Numbered from the stretch's first letter, positions 35,373-44,260 are shown. The stretch: 64,000 bases of DNA from Kutzneria sp. CA-103260 (GCF_018263855.1 NZ_CP073318.1:1426001-1490000); one strand, 5' to 3'. The notes: generated from the letters alone by a model not told the origin. Program-made: numbers and translations.

Positions 35373-35828
35373 ATGGCGTCCGTGCGGCATTCGGTGACAG
35401 CGGAGGACGTCGAGTCCCGGCCGACCGCGGTGGTCACGGCCACCACGACCTGGCCGGAGTACCCGACGCTGTGGAAGCGGCTGCTGGATGAGGTGTGGGC
35501 CTGCCTGCGGGCCGGCGGCGTCACCCGCGGCTGCCGCAACGTCATGCTGTACCTGGACGACACGCCCCGGGTGGAGGTCGGCGTCGAGCTGCTGGTGCCC
35601 TGTGCGCTGACCGGCCCGGTTGTCGCCTCGACGCTGCCGGCGGGCCGGGTCGCCAAGACTGTCCACTATGGATCGTACGCGGAGCTGGGTTCCGCGCACG
35701 ATGCCGTGATCGCCTGGTGCGCCGAACAAGGCTTGGTGCGGACCGGAGTCCGGTGGGAGGTCTACGGCCCGCACCACGACGACCCGGCCCAGGTGTGGAC
35801 TGAGGTCTACTGGCAGGTTCAGAGGTAG
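35373..35828 (+). CDS. GyrI-like effector-binding domain protein
   Basis: 151 aa. A GyrI/SOUL-like small-molecule-binding domain: VMLYLDDTPRVEVGVELL, TLPAGRVAKTVHYGSYAELG and a C-terminal VRWEVYGPHHDDP. It stands alone without a DNA-binding domain. The 3' end overlaps the convergent peptidase gene by 10 bp. Confidence 0.75.
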   Translation: MASVRHSVTAEDVESRPTAVVTATTTWPEYPTLWKRLLDEVWACLRAGGVTRGCRNVMLYLDDTPRVEVGVELLVPCALTGPVVASTLPAGRVAKTVHYGSYAELGSAHDAVIAWCAEQGLVRTGVRWEVYGPHHDDPAQVWTEVYWQVQR

Positions 35829-37168
35829 AGGTACTGGGCCGGCGGGATCGTCGTGCTGTGGGCCCAGGACTGGAAGAAGTCGGTCAGGTCTTTTCCGGAC
35901 AGCTGGGCCGACAGGTGTTCGAAGTCGGGCCAGGAGGCGTTGCCGTAGCGGTGCTGGCTGGTCCAGGTCTGCAGGATGTGGAAGAACATGCTGTCGCCGA
36001 CGGCGATCCGCAGTGCCTGCAACATCAGCGGGCCCTTGTTGTACAGGGCCGGGGACAGCGGCTGGTCGGCGCCGGGGTCGTAGAGCTTGCCCTGCCAGAA
36101 ATCCGGTTTGTCCTGGTTGGACTGGACGATCTCCCGGTAGCTCCTGGTCAGGTCGGCCCCGTTCTTGTACTCGTCCCACAGCTGGCCGGCGTACTGGGCG
36201 AAGCACTCGGCGATGCAGCCGTCCCGCCAGTCGGCGAACGACACGCTGTCGCCGAACCACTGGTGGGCCAGTTCGTGCACGGCCGAGGCGTCGAAGAACG
36301 CGCCGTCGTAGGTGGGCCGGGTCTGCGTCTCCAGGGCGAGGCTGCCGCTGGCCTGCGCGGCCGACACCACGATGGAGCCGGTCGAATCGAACGGGTAGGG
36401 CCCGAACTTCGAGGACAGGAACTGGATGATCTCCGGCAGCAGCGCCTCGGAGTCGGGCAGGTAGGTGGTGTCGGTGCCGTAGGCGTTGATGATCGGCTTG
36501 CCGTCGGGCAGCGTCGAGGTGCGCACGGTGAACTTGTCGACGGCCATCGTGGTCGCGTAGGAAACGACCGGATGGTCCTCGTTCCACCGGAATGTCGTGC
36601 TGCCGCCGCTGGTGGTGGTCGGCCCGGGCAGGCCGTTGCCGATCACCGTCCAGCCGGTCGGCACCGTCGCGGTGAGGTGGAAGGTGGCCTTGTCCGAGGG
36701 CGTGTCGTTGACCGGATACCAGGCCGTGGCCGAATGCGGCTCGCCGATGACCGAGACCCCGCCGCCGCGCAGCGGCTGCCAGCTGTCGCCGACCGGCTTG
36801 CCGGAGTACACCACCCGCACCTTGAACGGCTGGCCCTTGACCAGCGGGATCGCCGGCGTGACAACGAGTTCGTGCTCGCCGGCCCGGGAGGACGTCGCCT
36901 TGAGGCCGTTCACCGTCACCGAACCGATGTCGAACCCCTGCAGATCAAGGTCGAACCGGCTCAGGGTCTGGGTCGCCACCGCGGTCACGGTGGTGTCGCC
37001 GCTGAGGAAGTCGGGCTTGGCCGGGTCGTAGGTGACGTGCACGTCGTAGTCGCTGACGCGGTAGCCGCCGTTGCCGTCCTGCGGGTAGTAGGGGTCGCCG
37101 ACGCCGTCGGCGCCGGGCGAGGCCAGCAGACCGGCCGTGGCGGCGAGCGCGGAGAAGGTCTTCCACAT
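35819..37168 (-). CDS. Secreted M1-family zinc metallopeptidase
   Basis: 449 aa. An N-terminal export signal (WKTFSALAATAGLLASPGAD) is followed by a beta-rich domain and the gluzincin core. Zinc ligands are in HELAHQW with the downstream Glu in IAECFAQYAG; the exopeptidase motif appears as LALETQTRPTYD rather than GAMEN. It probably trims extracellular peptides. Start set at 37168 by the signal peptide. Confidence 0.9.
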   Translation of the reverse strand: MWKTFSALAATAGLLASPGADGVGDPYYPQDGNGGYRVSDYDVHVTYDPAKPDFLSGDTTVTAVATQTLSRFDLDLQGFDIGSVTVNGLKATSSRAGEHELVVTPAIPLVKGQPFKVRVVYSGKPVGDSWQPLRGGGVSVIGEPHSATAWYPVNDTPSDKATFHLTATVPTGWTVIGNGLPGPTTTSGGSTTFRWNEDHPVVSYATTMAVDKFTVRTSTLPDGKPIINAYGTDTTYLPDSEALLPEIIQFLSSKFGPYPFDSTGSIVVSAAQASGSLALETQTRPTYDGAFFDASAVHELAHQWFGDSVSFADWRDGCIAECFAQYAGQLWDEYKNGADLTRSYREIVQSNQDKPDFWQGKLYDPGADQPLSPALYNKGPLMLQALRIAVGDSMFFHILQTWTSQHRYGNASWPDFEHLSAQLSGKDLTDFFQSWAHSTTIPPAQYLYL

Positions 37169-37287
37169 TGGACCGAAGCTAGCCGTCACGGCGCGCTCAC
37201 TTGTTGTGATCCTGTGGTCCTGGTGTGAGCCCGAGCGCAGTATTTGACATGAAGTCAAGTCAGCCCGTCGGTCTGATCCCGTGCTGT

Positions 37288-37328
37288 GAAGGGCCTTTCC
37301 TGACGTTGAACGTCAGGAAAGGCCCTTC
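37288..37328. terminator. Strong terminator hairpin after the SDR gene
   Basis: GAAGGGCCTTTCCTGACGT and ACGTCAGGAAAGGCCCTTC pair perfectly over 19 bp with a 3-base TGA loop. It lies 14 bases beyond the minus-strand SDR stop. Confidence 0.85.
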
Positions 37329-37341
37329 CTGACATCAGGGA

Positions 37342-38190
37342 TCAGTTCGAGGCGATCTGGTGGCCGTCCGGGAAGTCGGTGGAGCGCGACAGCTTCTCCC
37401 ACTCGCGCAGGTCCTGCTCGACTGCCGAGCGGCCGGCCGCGACCAGGCGCAGCGCGTCCGAGCCGAGCACGAGATGCACCGGCGGGTGGTCGGCCCCGAC
37501 AACCGCCAGGACGGCCTCGGCCGCCTTGGCCGGGTTGCCCAACTGGTTGCCGCTGGCCGCCTGCCGCGCCGCTCGGACCGGCTCGAACAGCTTGTCGTAG
37601 TCCGGAATGGAGCGTGGCGTGCGGACCATCGAACGGCCGGCCCAGTCGGTGCGGAACGAGCCAGGTTCGATGATCGTCACGTGTACGCCGAAGTCCGCGA
37701 CCTCCTTGGCGACGGTCTCCAGAATGCCTTCCACCGCGTACTTGCTGCCGTGGTAGTAGGCCAGTCCGGGCACGGTCATCAACCCACCCATGGAGCTGAC
37801 CGCGAACACGTGCCCGGCGCGGCGTTCGCGCATGAACGGCAGCACCGCCTGCACGGTCGCGGCCACCCCGAACACGTTGACGGCGAACTGGGACCGCAGC
37901 TCGGAAAGCGGTGATTCCTCGAACACGCCTTCGTGTCCGTAGCCGGCGTTCGCGATGAGCACGTCGATCGGGCCGACACCGGCCTCGATCTCGCCCACGA
38001 CGGAGAACACCGCTTCGTCGTCGGTGACATCCAGCTGCCGTGCGTGTGCACGGCCCGGTGCGAGCGCTTCGAACGCCGCGAGGTCGTCGGGTCGGCGAAC
38101 CGTGCCGACAACGGTGTGCCCGGCGTCGAGGGCCCCTTGGGCGAACGCCCGGCCGAGGCCGCCGCTGACACCGGTGATCAGGAAGAGCAC
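37342..38190 (-). CDS. Short-chain dehydrogenase/reductase
   Basis: 282 aa NAD(P)-dependent oxidoreductase of the classical SDR type: TGVSGGLG near the N-terminus, NAGYG, and catalytic YYHGSKY. Substrate unknown. GTG 38190 overlaps the upstream TetR gene by 13 bp, so the two are one transcription unit and the regulator likely controls it. Confidence 0.9.
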   Translation of the reverse strand: MLFLITGVSGGLGRAFAQGALDAGHTVVGTVRRPDDLAAFEALAPGRAHARQLDVTDDEAVFSVVGEIEAGVGPIDVLIANAGYGHEGVFEESPLSELRSQFAVNVFGVAATVQAVLPFMRERRAGHVFAVSSMGGLMTVPGLAYYHGSKYAVEGILETVAKEVADFGVHVTIIEPGSFRTDWAGRSMVRTPRSIPDYDKLFEPVRAARQAASGNQLGNPAKAAEAVLAVVGADHPPVHLVLGSDALRLVAAGRSAVEQDLREWEKLSRSTDFPDGHQIASN

Positions 38191-38789
38191 GACTGTCCTC
38201 CAGGTAGGACGCGGCACCAGACCTCGACCATCGTCTCGGCCATGCGGTCCAGGCCGCCGGATTGTGTTGACGCGTGGTAGAAGTTGCGTTCGGTCATCCA
38301 GCACAGGGCGGCCGCGAGCGCCGCCGCGCCGGTCGGACCGTCGTCGTCGGGCAGCCCGGCCCCGACCAGAACCCGGGCCATGACTTCGGTGTTGTTGGCG
38401 ATGGTGTCCTGCCACAGTTGGGCGATCGCCGGCACCTCGGGGCCGAACTCGACGGCCGCCCGCATCACGGTTCCGTGCTCACGCCACGTGCGGGCCGTGT
38501 TCTCCACCGCCCGCCGCACGATGTCGCGCGCCGGACCTTCGGACTCGTCGGGCGGGTCCTCCATGTGCAGTTGGGCGACGGTGCGCGCGACCAGCGCCGT
38601 GAGCACTTCCTGCTTCGACCCGAAGTAGAAGTACAGCGAGCCGCGCAGGATGCCGGCGCCCTTGGCGATCGACTCGACCGTCATCGGCTCGGTGCGCTCC
38701 CGTTCCAACAGCACCTCGGCGGCGTCCAGGATCGCCTGGACCCGCTGGTCGCCCTTGCTCGGTGCGTCACGCCGCTTCGCTGCCACCAC
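38178..38789 (-). CDS. TetR-family repressor of the SDR operon
   Basis: 203 aa. TetR helix-turn-helix at residues about 18-65 (TVESIAKGAGILRGSLYFYF), then a ligand-binding domain. Its 3' end overlaps the SDR start. Confidence 0.88.
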   Translation of the reverse strand: MVAAKRRDAPSKGDQRVQAILDAAEVLLERERTEPMTVESIAKGAGILRGSLYFYFGSKQEVLTALVARTVAQLHMEDPPDESEGPARDIVRRAVENTARTWREHGTVMRAAVEFGPEVPAIAQLWQDTIANNTEVMARVLVGAGLPDDDGPTGAAALAAALCWMTERNFYHASTQSGGLDRMAETMVEVWCRVLPGGQSCSS

Positions 38790-38793
38790 CCCA

Positions 38794-39111
38794 CTATGAC
38801 ACGGCGCAGAGAAAAATCTGCACAGTGTCGAGAATTTTCTGCGTGACGTAGAACGCGGTGCGTGTGGAGGGCCGTCGACCAGGCGCGACTGTGTCGAGGC
38901 CGTGGGCGAGCCAGTCCATGGTCATCTCGTTGACCGCGCCCAGACAGCCGCGCATGGCGATCCGCAGCCAGCGCTGGTTGGTGTCCTCACCGGGACGTCG
39001 GTCGTGCAGGGCCTCGATCTCGGCCTGCATCTGGCGCAGCACTTCCAGGTAGAGGCCGCGCGGCGCTGGCCCCGCACCGGCGTGGACGAGCTGGTCCGAG
39101 GATGCCGACAC
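38794..39111 (-). pseudogene. Truncated TetR-like regulator (C-terminal remnant)
   Basis: 105 codons. The helical sequence LRIAMRGCLGAVNEMTMDWL and the end TAFYVTQKILDTVQIFL look like a TetR C-terminal domain. No DNA-binding domain precedes it; the region upstream runs straight into the NAD kinase promoter. Probably a decayed regulator, though a free-standing small protein cannot be excluded. Confidence 0.5.
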
Positions 39112-39147
39112 TCGCCGGAACGGCCGGGAACCGGCAGACTTTCACCC

Positions 39148-40014
39148 ATGCACTCCGCCGGCCTTGTGCTACACCCCCAGCGTGACTCGATGGCCGCCGT
39201 CCAGGCCGTGCTCGGCTGGGCGGCCAAGCGGGACATCGAGATCCTCGGCATCGCCGGCGAGGTCAGCCGGCTGGACTGCGCCGCCGTCCCGGTCACCGCC
39301 GACGAGTTGGGCCGCCGGGCCGACCTGGTGGTCAGCCTCGGCGGCGACGGGACGATGCTGCGGGCGATGCGCATCGCCGACGGGCAGCGGGCCCCGGTGC
39401 TCGGCGTCAACCTGGGCAAGCTCGGCTTCCTGGCCGAGGTCGACGTGCCCGACCTGCCCGACGCCCTGACCGCCATCGACGACCACGAGTTCACCATCGA
39501 GCCGCGACTGGCCGTCGACGCGATGCTCGGCGACCGGACCGTGACGGCGTTCAACGACGTCGCCGTGGTGCGGGTGCCTGGCGACGGCAGCGCCGTGGTG
39601 GCTGTCCGGGTCGCCGGGCACCGGTTCGTCAGCTACGCCGCCGACGCCGTGATCGTCGCGACGCCGACCGGCTCCACCGCGTACAGCTTCTCCGCCGGCG
39701 GTCCCATCACCAGTCCTTCAGTGGAGGCGTTGCTGGTCACGCCGGCCGCTCCGCACTCCTCGTGGAGCCGGGGCGTCGTGTTGTCCGTGCACGACACGGT
39801 GGAGCTGGAGATGCTGCCCACCAGCGGGCGGCTGGCCGTCGAGGTGGACGGCGAGGTCGCCGGCTACGTGGGCCCAGGGGACCGGATCGAGCTGCTGGCC
39901 CGGCCCGGCGCCGCCCGGGTCGTCCGGCTCGGCCGCACCACCTTCTACCAGCGGGCCCGCCGCAAGCTGCGGCTCACCGACTCGGCCGAGATCCCCGACA
40001 CCATCGGGATCTAA
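39148..40014 (+). CDS. nadK: NAD kinase
   Basis: 288 aa. Phosphorylates NAD to NADP. Key motifs: SLGGDGTMLRA, NLGKLGFLAEVD and TPTGSTAYSFSAGGP. ATG 39148 starts at the family N-terminus. The stop overlaps that of the convergent GNAT gene. This may be a second copy in the genome, which is common in actinomycetes. Confidence 0.93.
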   Translation: MHSAGLVLHPQRDSMAAVQAVLGWAAKRDIEILGIAGEVSRLDCAAVPVTADELGRRADLVVSLGGDGTMLRAMRIADGQRAPVLGVNLGKLGFLAEVDVPDLPDALTAIDDHEFTIEPRLAVDAMLGDRTVTAFNDVAVVRVPGDGSAVVAVRVAGHRFVSYAADAVIVATPTGSTAYSFSAGGPITSPSVEALLVTPAAPHSSWSRGVVLSVHDTVELEMLPTSGRLAVEVDGEVAGYVGPGDRIELLARPGAARVVRLGRTTFYQRARRKLRLTDSAEIPDTIGI

Positions 40015-40517
40015 AGGCGCTTGCCGACGAACACCACGTCCTTGGCCACCCCGTCCAGCTCGGCCACGGCCGGCAGCCGGCCCCACTCCTCGAACCCGTA
40101 GGAGCGGAACAGCCGCAGGCTCGGCTCGTTGCTGGCGAAGATCGTGGTGGCGATGGTCCGTGCCCCCAACTTCGGGGCGTGCGCGACGGCCTCGCCCAGC
40201 AGGTAGCGGCCCTGCCCGCGGCCGTGGTGCCCGGGGTGCAGGTAGATCGCCAGGTCGACGGTGACGTCGTAGCCGGGGCGGCCGTTGAGGAACGGCTCGA
40301 ACGACAGGTAGCCGGTGACCGTGTCGGGCTCGTCGTCGGTGTGCGCGACCCAGATCGGGTGCTGGGCCTGGTCCAGCCACGCCCGCCGGGACTCGACGGT
40401 GATCGGGTCCAGGTCGCAGGTGCTGGTCCGGGCGGCCACCGCCGCGTTGTAGATGTCCACGATCGCCGGCAGATCGGCCGGCGTGGCCGGCCGGTGCTGA
40501 TACCCCATGGAGATCAT
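40011..40517 (-). CDS. GNAT-family N-acetyltransferase
   Basis: 168 aa. The acetyl-CoA site is HPGHHGRGQGRYLL, with SNEPSLRLFRSYGFEEWG near the C-terminus, similar to phosphinothricin-type acetyltransferases. ATG 40517 overlaps the TetR stop (ATGA); ATG 40508 is an alternative. Confidence 0.88.
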   Translation of the reverse strand: MISMGYQHRPATPADLPAIVDIYNAAVAARTSTCDLDPITVESRRAWLDQAQHPIWVAHTDDEPDTVTGYLSFEPFLNGRPGYDVTVDLAIYLHPGHHGRGQGRYLLGEAVAHAPKLGARTIATTIFASNEPSLRLFRSYGFEEWGRLPAVAELDGVAKDVVFVGKRL

Positions 40518-41104
40518 TCTGCCCGGAGCAGCTGGTTTGCGAGGAGGTTTGCGGTAATGGTCAGCGTCGTGATGTCCATGCCGGCGCGGCCCATGTAGGT
40601 GATGCCCTGCTGGGCGGTGAGCAGGGCTCGGGCCGTCTCCAGCGGATCGGCGTCGGCCGGGAGGTCGCCCTCCTGCTGGGCCCGCAGCACGCACTCGGCG
40701 ATCACCGCCGCCGCGCCGTCGTAGGTGCGGCCGGCCTCGGCCACCACGTCGGGATCGGCGGCGGCCAGCTCGCCGGTGCTGTTGCCCATGAAGCAGCCGA
40801 GCCGGGCGACCGCCCCGGTGGTGTCGCCGACCGACGCCGTGAACAGGCTGCGCAGGCCGTCGATCGCCCGCGGCGCCGAGGCGAGGGCCTTGCGCAGCGC
40901 GGCGTCGTTGGCGTCGTTGTAGCCGCGCAGCACCTTGAGGAAGAGCTGGTGCTTGTCGCCGAAGGCGGCGTACAGGCTGCCCTTGCCCAGGCCGCTGACC
41001 CGCATCAGGTCCTCCAACGAGGTCGCCGCGTAGCCGGCGCGCCAGAACTGCTCGCGCACGGCGAGCAGCACCTTCTCCTCGTCGAACTGCCGGGGCCGGG
41101 CCAT
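40514..41104 (-). CDS. TetR-family regulator, divergent from an SDR gene
   Basis: 196 aa with a TetR helix-turn-helix (TSLEDLMRVSGLGKGSLYAAF) near residues 28-48. The ATG is preceded at six bases by TAGCCT, with TGGACC 17 bp further, so the transcript is probably leaderless. It faces the SDR gene across duplicated palindromes at 41124-41167, which it very likely binds. Confidence 0.9.
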   Translation of the reverse strand: MARPRQFDEEKVLLAVREQFWRAGYAATSLEDLMRVSGLGKGSLYAAFGDKHQLFLKVLRGYNDANDAALRKALASAPRAIDGLRSLFTASVGDTTGAVARLGCFMGNSTGELAAADPDVVAEAGRTYDGAAAVIAECVLRAQQEGDLPADADPLETARALLTAQQGITYMGRAGMDITTLTITANLLANQLLRAE

Positions 41105-41123
41105 GGTGCCAGGCTAGCAATTC

Positions 41124-41167
41124 TTGACCGTTCGGTCCACCATGCCTATTGTGGACCGTACGGTCAA
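41124..41167. promoter_or_regulatory. Duplicated TetR operators and SDR promoter
   Basis: TTGACCGTTCGGTCCA (41124-41139) and TGGACCGTACGGTCAA (41152-41167) are two near-perfect copies in opposite orientation, with centres 28 bp apart. A -35 (TTGACC, 41124-41129) and -10 (TATTGT, 41147-41152) with a 17-bp spacer for the SDR gene sit within and between them, so binding would block the promoter. Confidence 0.8.
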
Positions 41168-41193
41168 TAACTGGCCGTTCGAGAGGAGCGCTC

Positions 41194-41934
41194 ATGTCTT
41201 CCCCCCTTGCCGGCAAGGTCGCCCTGGTCACCGGCGGCTCCCGCGGCCTCGGCGCGGCCACCGTGCGCGCCCTGGCCGAGGCCGGCGCGCAGGTCGCGTT
41301 CACCTACGTCGCCTCGGCCGAGCGGGCCAACGCCCTGGCCGAGGAGACCAACACCGTCGCGCTGCAACACGACCAGGCCGACACGTCGCTCGCGCCGGGC
41401 CTGATCAAGGAGGTCGTCGCCCGTCTGGGCGGGCTGGACATCCTGGTCAACAACGCCGCCATCGGCGACGGCTCGGGCCGCACCATCGACGACCCTGAGG
41501 CCGACACCGAAGGCCTCGACCGTCAGCACGCCACCAACTACCTTGGCCCGATCGCCCTGATCCGGGCGGCTTCACGGGTGATGCGCGACGGCGGGCGGAT
41601 CATCAACATCGGCTCCGGCATCGGCAGCCGCGTCGGCGCGCCCGGCTTCGCCGACTATGCCGCCACCAAGGCCGGGCTCACCGGCTACACCAAGGGCGCG
41701 GCCCGCGACCTCGCGCCGCGCGGCATCACCGTGAACCTGGTGCAGGCCGGGCTGATGGACACCAGCTTCACGCCGCCCGACCCGAAGACGTTGGAGGTGA
41801 TGCTGTCCAACCTGGCCATCCAGCGGGTCAGCGATCCGGCCGAGACGGCCACCGTGATCACCTTCCTGGCCGGCCCCGGCTCGGGCTACATCACCGGCGC
41901 GGTGCTCGACGTCAACGGGGGCTACACCGCCTGA
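41194..41934 (+). CDS. Short-chain dehydrogenase/reductase under TetR control
   Basis: 246 aa. SDR motifs: TGGSRGLGAA, NNAA and catalytic YAATKAG. ATG 41194 follows GAGAGGAG. Divergent from its likely repressor. Confidence 0.9.
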   Translation: MSSPLAGKVALVTGGSRGLGAATVRALAEAGAQVAFTYVASAERANALAEETNTVALQHDQADTSLAPGLIKEVVARLGGLDILVNNAAIGDGSGRTIDDPEADTEGLDRQHATNYLGPIALIRAASRVMRDGGRIINIGSGIGSRVGAPGFADYAATKAGLTGYTKGAARDLAPRGITVNLVQAGLMDTSFTPPDPKTLEVMLSNLAIQRVSDPAETATVITFLAGPGSGYITGAVLDVNGGYTA

Positions 41935-41949
41935 GCTACCTTGGTGTGC

Positions 41950-42666
41950 GTGTATGTGCACCAGTGGGGTGAGGGTCCGGAAGTCGTGCTCGTGCACGGT
42001 GCGGTCCTGGGTGGACGCGAGTGTTGGCGGGCGCAGCGGCCGTTGACGCAGCGGTGGACGCTGCTGGCGGTCGATCGTCCCGGCCACGGGCGGACACCCG
42101 CCGCGCGGCAGGACTTCGAGACCGAGTCGGTGCAGTTGGCCGACCAGTTGCTGGACCGTCCGGTGCACCTTGTCGGCTACTCCTACGGCGGCCTCGTCGC
42201 CATGTACGCCGCCGTCCGCCGGCCGGAGAACGTTCGGTCCCTGACGGTCGTCGAACCGCCCGCGACCGCGCTGGTCAAGGGAAATCCCGTTGTCGACGAA
42301 TGGGCGGCGCGCATTCGCGGGCTGACGTCGGCCGACGGTCCACTTGAGACGGTGCTTAGGGAATTCCTTGATGTGGTGGGCGCTCCCGTCGATGTGACTG
42401 ATCTGGTGCATCCCACGTTGTTGCAGGGGACCGGTCAGCTCATCGGCGCGCGTCCGCCGGACGAAGCCGTGCCGGATCTGGCTGCCCTGCGGGGAATTCC
42501 CCTGCTCGCCGTCTCCGGTGGACACAAGGAGCCGTACGAACTGATCTGTGACGCCATCGCCGAGGCGACCGGGGCGCAGCGCGCGGTGTGCCCCGGCGCC
42601 GGCCATCTGGTGCCCGACACCGGGGAGCCGTTCAACCGTGTGCTGGAGGACTTCCTGACCCGGTGA
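41950..42666 (+). CDS. Alpha/beta hydrolase
   Basis: About 238 aa. Oxyanion HG, nucleophile GYSYGG, catalytic His in PGAGHLVPDTGEPF. Several in-frame TTG/GTG codons (41941-41956); 41950 is chosen because TACCTT lies seven bases upstream. The 3' end overlaps the antisense methyltransferase gene by 35 bp. Confidence 0.85.
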   Translation: MYVHQWGEGPEVVLVHGAVLGGRECWRAQRPLTQRWTLLAVDRPGHGRTPAARQDFETESVQLADQLLDRPVHLVGYSYGGLVAMYAAVRRPENVRSLTVVEPPATALVKGNPVVDEWAARIRGLTSADGPLETVLREFLDVVGAPVDVTDLVHPTLLQGTGQLIGARPPDEAVPDLAALRGIPLLAVSGGHKEPYELICDAIAEATGAQRAVCPGAGHLVPDTGEPFNRVLEDFLTR

Positions 42667-43306
42667 GACCGCTGGCGTCGACGACCAGCATGTGCCGGGC
42701 CCCGCGCTGGAACCGGTACGGCACCTCCCGGATCTCGCTGGCCGGCAGGGCGGACCGCAGCCGGTCGAGGAATTCGACCGGCTCGGCCGTGCCCTGCAAG
42801 ACAAGGGGGAAGATCCGCACCTCACGCCGGGCCACCCGGACCAGCTCCTCGATGGCCCTTCGGTGCCAGTGCTCGTCGAGCCGGTTCGCCCACGTGAACA
42901 GCAAATGGGAACACAGCGCCAGATCCACGCTCTTCGCCGCCAGCGGCAGGTCCGGCAGCGCCGCCGCCACGTAGCGGCGCGGCCGCGCGCGGAGGTCGGT
43001 CAGGAACGCCTCCGCCGCGGCCATGCGGATCGCCCCGCGCTGCTCGATGCTGCCGTACCAGCTCCACTCGAAGCGGTCCTGGTTGTCCAGAATCATCTGG
43101 TCCCCGTCGTGCAGGCCGGCGCGCACCAGCCGGTCCATCTCGGCAATTCCCATGGCATAGGCCGGATCCATCGCCAGCGCGCCGGCCGTCTCGGCCGCGA
43201 AGCTCGCCCCGCCGGCGCAGCAGTCCAGGGTCGCCCCGGCCAGATGCGCGGGGGAGAGGTCGAACATCGCGCGATACTCCGCCGCCGAGCGAGACGTCAC
43301 CAGCAC
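42632..43306 (-). CDS. SAM-dependent methyltransferase-like protein
   Basis: 224 aa. The SAM-binding glycine motif is LDCCAGGASFAAE near residue 28, with later LPLAAKSVDLALCSHLLFTW. The protein is of a type that receives its substrate from the neighbouring operon; target unknown. GTG 43306 begins 4 bp after the MBL stop (43300 is an alternative). Confidence 0.8.
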   Translation of the reverse strand: MLVTSRSAAEYRAMFDLSPAHLAGATLDCCAGGASFAAETAGALAMDPAYAMGIAEMDRLVRAGLHDGDQMILDNQDRFEWSWYGSIEQRGAIRMAAAEAFLTDLRARPRRYVAAALPDLPLAAKSVDLALCSHLLFTWANRLDEHWHRRAIEELVRVARREVRIFPLVLQGTAEPVEFLDRLRSALPASEIREVPYRFQRGARHMLVVDASGLTGSGSPPAHG

Positions 43307-43310
43307 ACGG

Positions 43311-44192
43311 TCATCCGTAGCAGACGCGCACCGCGAAGTCGATCCATTCCGGGTTTTCCCAGCCGGCCCACCGGTTCCGGGCCTGGGTCGAGATCGCTTC
43401 GGCGGCGGCCGCGACATCCGTGCCGGCGGTCTTGTGGTGCAACGCCTCGGCCTGCACGAACTCCAGGTACGTCCGGATGTCGCGCAGCAGCGACACGTCG
43501 GTGACCTCGCCATGGCCCGGCACCACTACGGCCGGGGCCAGGGCGATCAGGCGGTCCATCACCGCGATCCAGCCGGCGATGTCGACATCGGCGTCGTGCG
43601 GCGGGAAATGCGGCGCGATCGGGAACATGCGGGTCTCCGCCATGTCGCCGGTGAACAGCACCCGGTCGTCGACCAGCACGGTCTGGTCGCCGACCGTGTG
43701 TGCCGGCCCTTGCGCGGTCAGCCGCACCAGCCGGCCGCCGAGGTCGATCTCCGCCTCGCCGTCGTACACCATGTCCGGTTCGACCAGTTCGACGCCGTCG
43801 AGTTCAGCGGCGATGCGCGGGCCCAGGCCCTTGAACATCTCGATGTAGCCGGTTCCCTTGCGGCGCAACTCGTCTCGCTGCGCCCGGTTGTAGACGATGG
43901 TCGCAGCGCCGCGGAAGGCCTGCGCCCCGAAGCCGTGCTCCGGGTGGAAGTGTGTCGTGGTCAGGAACAGCGGGCGGTTCCCGGCGAGTTCTCGGGCCTT
44001 CGCGAGCACGTACTCCCCGTTGCGCCGACCCATGCCGGTCTCCACCACCAGCGCCGCCCGGTCGCCGAGCACGATGCCCACGTTCGGCACCAGCGGCACC
44101 CGGTTGTCGGCGATCACGTGCACGCCGTCGGCCACCTCCACCGGCTCGCCCCGCACCAGCGGCTTGTCCGTGATCTCCGGCAGCGTGCTCAT
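43311..44192 (-). CDS. Metallo-beta-lactamase-fold hydrolase
   Basis: 293 aa. Metal ligands are in HFHPEHG, GPAHTVGD, TGDMAE and PGHGEVTD. The substrate is unknown; the group includes glyoxalase II-like and lactonase enzymes. Divergent from a TetR gene whose two operators lie in the intergenic gap. Confidence 0.9.
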   Translation of the reverse strand: MSTLPEITDKPLVRGEPVEVADGVHVIADNRVPLVPNVGIVLGDRAALVVETGMGRRNGEYVLAKARELAGNRPLFLTTTHFHPEHGFGAQAFRGAATIVYNRAQRDELRRKGTGYIEMFKGLGPRIAAELDGVELVEPDMVYDGEAEIDLGGRLVRLTAQGPAHTVGDQTVLVDDRVLFTGDMAETRMFPIAPHFPPHDADVDIAGWIAVMDRLIALAPAVVVPGHGEVTDVSLLRDIRTYLEFVQAEALHHKTAGTDVAAAAEAISTQARNRWAGWENPEWIDFAVRVCYG

Positions 44193-44204
44193 GGCCGTAC
44201 TCCA

Positions 44205-44255
44205 ATCTGATCGGTGTTCAGATACCGTAGCACTGGATCTGAGCAGTGTTAAGAT
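44205..44255. promoter_or_regulatory. Two 19-bp operators between MBL and TetR genes
   Basis: ATCTGATCGGTGTTCAGAT (44205-44223) and ATCTGAGCAGTGTTAAGAT (44237-44255) are direct copies, 32 bp apart, each with ATCTGA and T(C/A)AGAT arms. The second ends five bases before the TetR start, so the repressor probably controls itself and the MBL operon. Confidence 0.82.
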
Positions 44256-44260
44256 TGCTC

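Noticed and set aside
35819..37168. M1 peptidase as inactive because GAMEN is absent
   Set aside because: HExxH with the downstream Glu is intact, and ETQTRP is the usual variant in secreted actinobacterial members.
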